From Burkholderiales bacterium (GTDB lineage Bacteria > Pseudomonadota > Gammaproteobacteria > Burkholderiales > Burkholderiaceae_E): DNA of 9,063 nt. This document shows, in pieces, positions 6,968-9,063 of the stretch. The DNA is taken from assembly GCA_020348765.1 (NCBI GenBank), contig CP070753.1, forward strand, positions 792,903 through 801,965. The letters run 5' to 3'. The stretch's first letter is position 1; every line of letters begins with the position of its first letter. The translations under genes were made by a program, and so were the position numbers. The notes under the pieces are model-generated. The model made no database searches. It had not been told where the DNA came from and saw nothing but the letters and a program-made list of their open reading frames with translations.

Positions 6968-7007
6968 AACGACGGGAACTGAAACGGCGGGAACTGAAAC
7001 GGCGGGG
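6956..7007. repeat. 15-bp tandem repeat spanning the hydrolase stop codon, three copies plus a partial
   Basis: Units GACGGGAACTGAAAC at 6956-6970 and 6971-6985, then GGCGGGAACTGAAAC at 6986-7000, and a 7-bp partial to 7007. The real stop TGA at 6965-6967 is in the first unit. Because the period is a multiple of three, TGA recurs in the same frame at 6980-6982 and 6995-6997, giving three stops in series. Confidence 0.95.
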
Positions 7008-7081
7008 TCGTGGCTGATGCTCACGATGCGTGCCCGCAGGCGCCGTCCGGAACGCGAACGCGCCAGACATCCCGACCGGGT

Positions 7082-7116
7082 CGCAGCGACCAGCCAGGCA
7101 CGGCGATGTCGCTGCG
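7082..7116. terminator. Hairpin between convergent genes, candidate bidirectional terminator
   Basis: Arms cgcagcgac (7082-7090) and gtcgctgcg (7108-7116) pair exactly over 9 bp with a 17-nt loop. An alternative small hairpin ggtcg/cgacc lies at 7079-7091. It sits in the gap where the hydrolase and tctA transcripts converge, 12 bp past the tctA stop. There is no T-run on either side, so intrinsic termination is uncertain. The rest of this 160-bp gap, beyond the repeat before it, shows nothing recognisable. Confidence 0.35.
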
Positions 7117-7127
7117 CGGCAATCCGG

Positions 7128-8627
7128 CTACAGCTCGTTGACCGCCCGCGCCTCGCGCAGCCGCCCCCGGACGGCATCGAACATCGGCAGGATCGCGATC
7201 ACCACCGCCAGCGCCAGGATCGTGGTCGCGATCGGGCGCTCGAGCAGGTACTGCCACTCGCCGTGGCCCATCATCAGCGACTGGCGCAGGTTGGTCTCGA
7301 TCGGCCCGCCCAGCACGAAGGCCAGGATCAGCGGCGCCGGCTCGAAGTCGAGCTTGCGCAGCCCGTAGCCGATCAGGCCGAACACGAGCAGCGCGCCCAC
7401 GTCGAACACGTTGTTGTTGATCGAGTACGAGCCCACGACCATGAACAGCACCAGCGGCGGAAAGAGGTAGCGGTAGGGCACCCGAAGCAGCTGCACCCAC
7501 ACGCCGACCAGCGGCAGGTTCAGCAGCAGCAGCATCACGTTGCCGACGTACATCGACGCGATCACGCCCCAGAAGATCTCCGGGTTGGTCGTGATCATCA
7601 GCGGCCCGGGGGTCACGCCGTACAGGATCAACGCCCCGAGCAGGATCGCGGTCACCGGATTGCCCGGCAGACCGAATGTCAGCAGCGGAATGAACGAGCC
7701 GGTGGCACCGGCATTGTTGGATGCCTCCGGGCCAGCAACGCCTTCGATCGCGCCCTGGCCGAAGCGCTCCGGTTCCTTCGCCAGCTTCTTTTCCAGCGCA
7801 TAGGACACGAACGAGGCCAGCGTCGCGCCGCCGCCCGGCAGCAGCCCCACCAGGAAGCCCAGCACCGAGCCGCGCGCGATCGGCCCGGTCGAGCGCCGCC
7901 ACTCCTCGCGCGTGGGCAACAGCTTCGACAGCGGCACGTGCTGCACGCTGCGCCGGCTGAGGTCCTCCAGGTTGTACAGCACCTCGCCCATGCCGAAGAT
8001 GCCCATCGCGATGGTCACGATCGAGATGCCGTCGACCAGCTCGACCACGCCGAACGCGTAGCGGGTCTCGCCGGTGATCACGTCCTGGCCGACCGTGCTC
8101 AGCAGCAGTCCGGTGAAGATCATCAGCAGCGACTTCACCACCGAGCCGCGCGCCAGCACCAGCAGCACCACGAAGCCGAGCAGCATCAGCGCGAAATACT
8201 CGGGCGGCCCGAACCGGATCGCGAACTCGATCAGCGGCATGCTGACCAGCGCGATCGCGACCGCGCCGAGCGTCCCCGCGATGAACGAGCCGATGGCCGA
8301 GATGCCGATCGCCGCGCCCGCGCGCCCGTTCTGGGCCATCTTGTAGCCGTCGATGCAGGTCACGACGCTCTGGGCCTCGCCCGGGATGTTGACCAGGATC
8401 GCGGTGGTCGAGCCGCCGTAGCTGGCGCCGTAGTAGATGCCGGCGATCATGATGATCGCGGTGACCGGGTCCAGCCCGATCGTCAGCGGCAACAGCATCG
8501 CGATGGTCGCGGTCGGGCCCAACCCGGGCAGCACGCCGATCAGGGTGCCGACCAGCGCGCCGACGAAGCAGAACGCGATGTTGACCGGCTCCAGGATCGT
8601 GACGAAGCCCTGCAGCAGCCCTTCCAT
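7128..8627 (-). CDS. tctA: Tripartite tricarboxylate transporter, large membrane subunit TctA
   Basis: A 499-residue multi-pass inner-membrane protein, the transport channel of a TctABC-type secondary transporter that takes up citrate-like or other carboxylates using a periplasmic receptor. The two conserved family blocks are present in duplicated form: GTLIGVLPGLGPTATIAMLLP (27-47, with YYGASYGGSTTAILVNIPGE at 65-84) and GLLPGGGATLASF (261-273, with GPEASNNAGATGS and LTFGLPGN at 299-323). About ten to twelve hydrophobic segments are spread over the length, and SYSINNNVFDVG (400-411) is a usual late motif. Length is typical. The ATG gives the expected short lead (MEGLLQGF); the ribosome site is weak (AAGAG, about 12 nt upstream). 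It follows tctB on the minus strand with a 137-bp gap. Substrate cannot be told from this subunit, as receptor specificity decides it. Confidence 0.95.
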   Translation of the reverse strand: MEGLLQGFVTILEPVNIAFCFVGALVGTLIGVLPGLGPTATIAMLLPLTIGLDPVTAIIMIAGIYYGASYGGSTTAILVNIPGEAQSVVTCIDGYKMAQNGRAGAAIGISAIGSFIAGTLGAVAIALVSMPLIEFAIRFGPPEYFALMLLGFVVLLVLARGSVVKSLLMIFTGLLLSTVGQDVITGETRYAFGVVELVDGISIVTIAMGIFGMGEVLYNLEDLSRRSVQHVPLSKLLPTREEWRRSTGPIARGSVLGFLVGLLPGGGATLASFVSYALEKKLAKEPERFGQGAIEGVAGPEASNNAGATGSFIPLLTFGLPGNPVTAILLGALILYGVTPGPLMITTNPEIFWGVIASMYVGNVMLLLLNLPLVGVWVQLLRVPYRYLFPPLVLFMVVGSYSINNNVFDVGALLVFGLIGYGLRKLDFEPAPLILAFVLGGPIETNLRQSLMMGHGEWQYLLERPIATTILALAVVIAILPMFDAVRGRLREARAVNEL

Positions 8628-8663
8628 CGGTCAGCGCGCTCTTGCGGCCCAATCGGGATGCCA

Positions 8664-8704
8664 GGCCGAGCGGCGCGCCGGCCTCGAGGCCGGGCGCTTC
8701 GGCC
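8664..8704 (-). promoter_or_regulatory. Long imperfect hairpin with a 16-bp palindrome in the tctB-tctA gap
   Basis: The core ccggcctcgaggccgg (8678-8693) is a perfect 16-bp palindrome. With one bulged base the pairing continues through CGCG/GCGC-type arms, then after an interior loop through ggccg (8664-8668) and cggcc (8700-8704). A second, smaller hairpin (gctcgg 8735-8740 / ccgagc 8746-8751, 5-nt loop) lies nearer the tctB stop. Neither is followed by a T-run in the direction of transcription. They may set the ratio of TctB to TctA or protect the mRNA; alternatively the palindrome could be a protein-binding site. No gene is seen in this 137-bp gap. Confidence 0.55.
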
Positions 8705-8764
8705 CGCTAGCGCTGCGCGGCGGCGGCGACCGGCGCTCGGGCCGTCCGAGCCGACGCGCCAGGC

Positions 8765-9063
8765 TCAGTCCCACAGCGTCCCCGCCGGCAGCGGCACTTC
8801 GAGCAGCGACTTGAACAGCACGTAGGTGACCGCGGTCAGCACCGCGCCCGAGCCGAACGGGCGCAGGCCGAAGCCGCGCTCGTCTGCGATCAGGTACAGC
8901 GCCGACATGCAGACGAAGGTGGTGACCATGAAGCCGAGCGGGCGCAGCAGCGCCACGTAGAGCGCGATCAGCAGTGCCGCCTCGCCGACCCGGCGAAACC
9001 GCGAGGCGGGAATCAGCGGTACGCGCCAGGCGCGGGTTTGCGCCGGCTCGCGCCCGGCGGCCC
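8765..9063 (-). CDS. tctB: Tripartite tricarboxylate transporter, small membrane subunit TctB (C-terminal part, cut by window edge)
   Basis: The frame is open from the right edge of the window to a TGA at 8765-8767, giving about 99 visible residues of a protein whose family is usually around 150. A basic segment (VPLIPASRFRRVGE) is followed by two hydrophobic spans, AALLIALYVALLRPLGFMVTT and, after ADERGFGLRP, a second ending VLFKSLLEVPLPAGTLWD. The final V-P-L-P-x-G after a membrane span is a typical TctB ending. TctB is the small membrane partner of TctA; its exact role is poorly understood. A GTG at 8954-8956 could be mistaken for a start, but it falls inside the first span and the frame continues upstream, so the gene begins outside the window. 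The usual gene order makes tctC a likely neighbour further right. Confidence 0.88.
   Translation of the reverse strand, partial: AAGREPAQTRAWRVPLIPASRFRRVGEAALLIALYVALLRPLGFMVTTFVCMSALYLIADERGFGLRPFGSGAVLTAVTYVLFKSLLEVPLPAGTLWD

Noticed and set aside
7017..8825. 602-codon open frame on the plus strand, opposite tctA
   Set aside because: It is antisense to a clear TctA; its translation is dominated by R, H, Q, D and A with no domain, as expected for the complement of a GC-rich gene.
8765..8956. Complete 63-residue small membrane protein starting at GTG 8956
   Set aside because: The same frame is open to the window edge, the GTG lies within a membrane span, and the ending matches TctB, so this is the tail of a longer gene.

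Overview
The window is very GC-rich with strong G/C preference at third codon positions. Its gene content is a general amino-acid ABC transporter plus a tripartite tricarboxylate transporter. This suggests a high-GC proteobacterium, most likely Betaproteobacteria of the Burkholderiales type. That placement is inferred from gene content and composition; no rRNA or other marker gene is present.

Layout: (1) Positions 1-108 hold six tandem copies of an 18-bp unit that runs off the left edge. (2) Positions 129-1268, minus strand, encode a secreted or membrane-anchored bactofilin-like beta-helix protein with a C-terminal multi-pass membrane domain. (3) A 243-bp divergent intergenic region follows. 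(4) Positions 1512-5958, plus strand, hold a complete four-gene general L-amino-acid ABC transporter in the order binding protein, permease Q, permease M, ATPase P (aapJQMP / bztABCD type). (5) Positions 6089-6967, plus strand, encode a membrane-anchored alpha/beta hydrolase of the ABHD13/Bem46 type. Its stop codon lies inside a 15-bp tandem repeat, so the in-frame stop is present three times. (6) A convergent 160-bp gap carries a hairpin. (7) Positions 7128-9063, minus strand, hold tctA and the 3' part of tctB, which runs off the right edge. The periplasmic receptor tctC is not in the window and may lie beyond that edge.

How the genes work together: the aap genes make a complete uptake system, with a periplasmic receptor, two unlike membrane subunits and an ATPase. 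TctA and TctB are the large and small membrane subunits of a secondary carboxylate transporter that needs a separate receptor. The hydrolase and the bactofilin-like protein have no evident functional tie to either system.

I see no mobile element, CRISPR array, RNA gene or clearly new multi-gene system. The least ordinary material is between genes: three unrelated short tandem arrays (18, 22 and 15 bp) lying at gene ends, one of which runs into the permease Q start codon, and GC-rich perfect hairpins in unusually long gaps inside both transporter operons.
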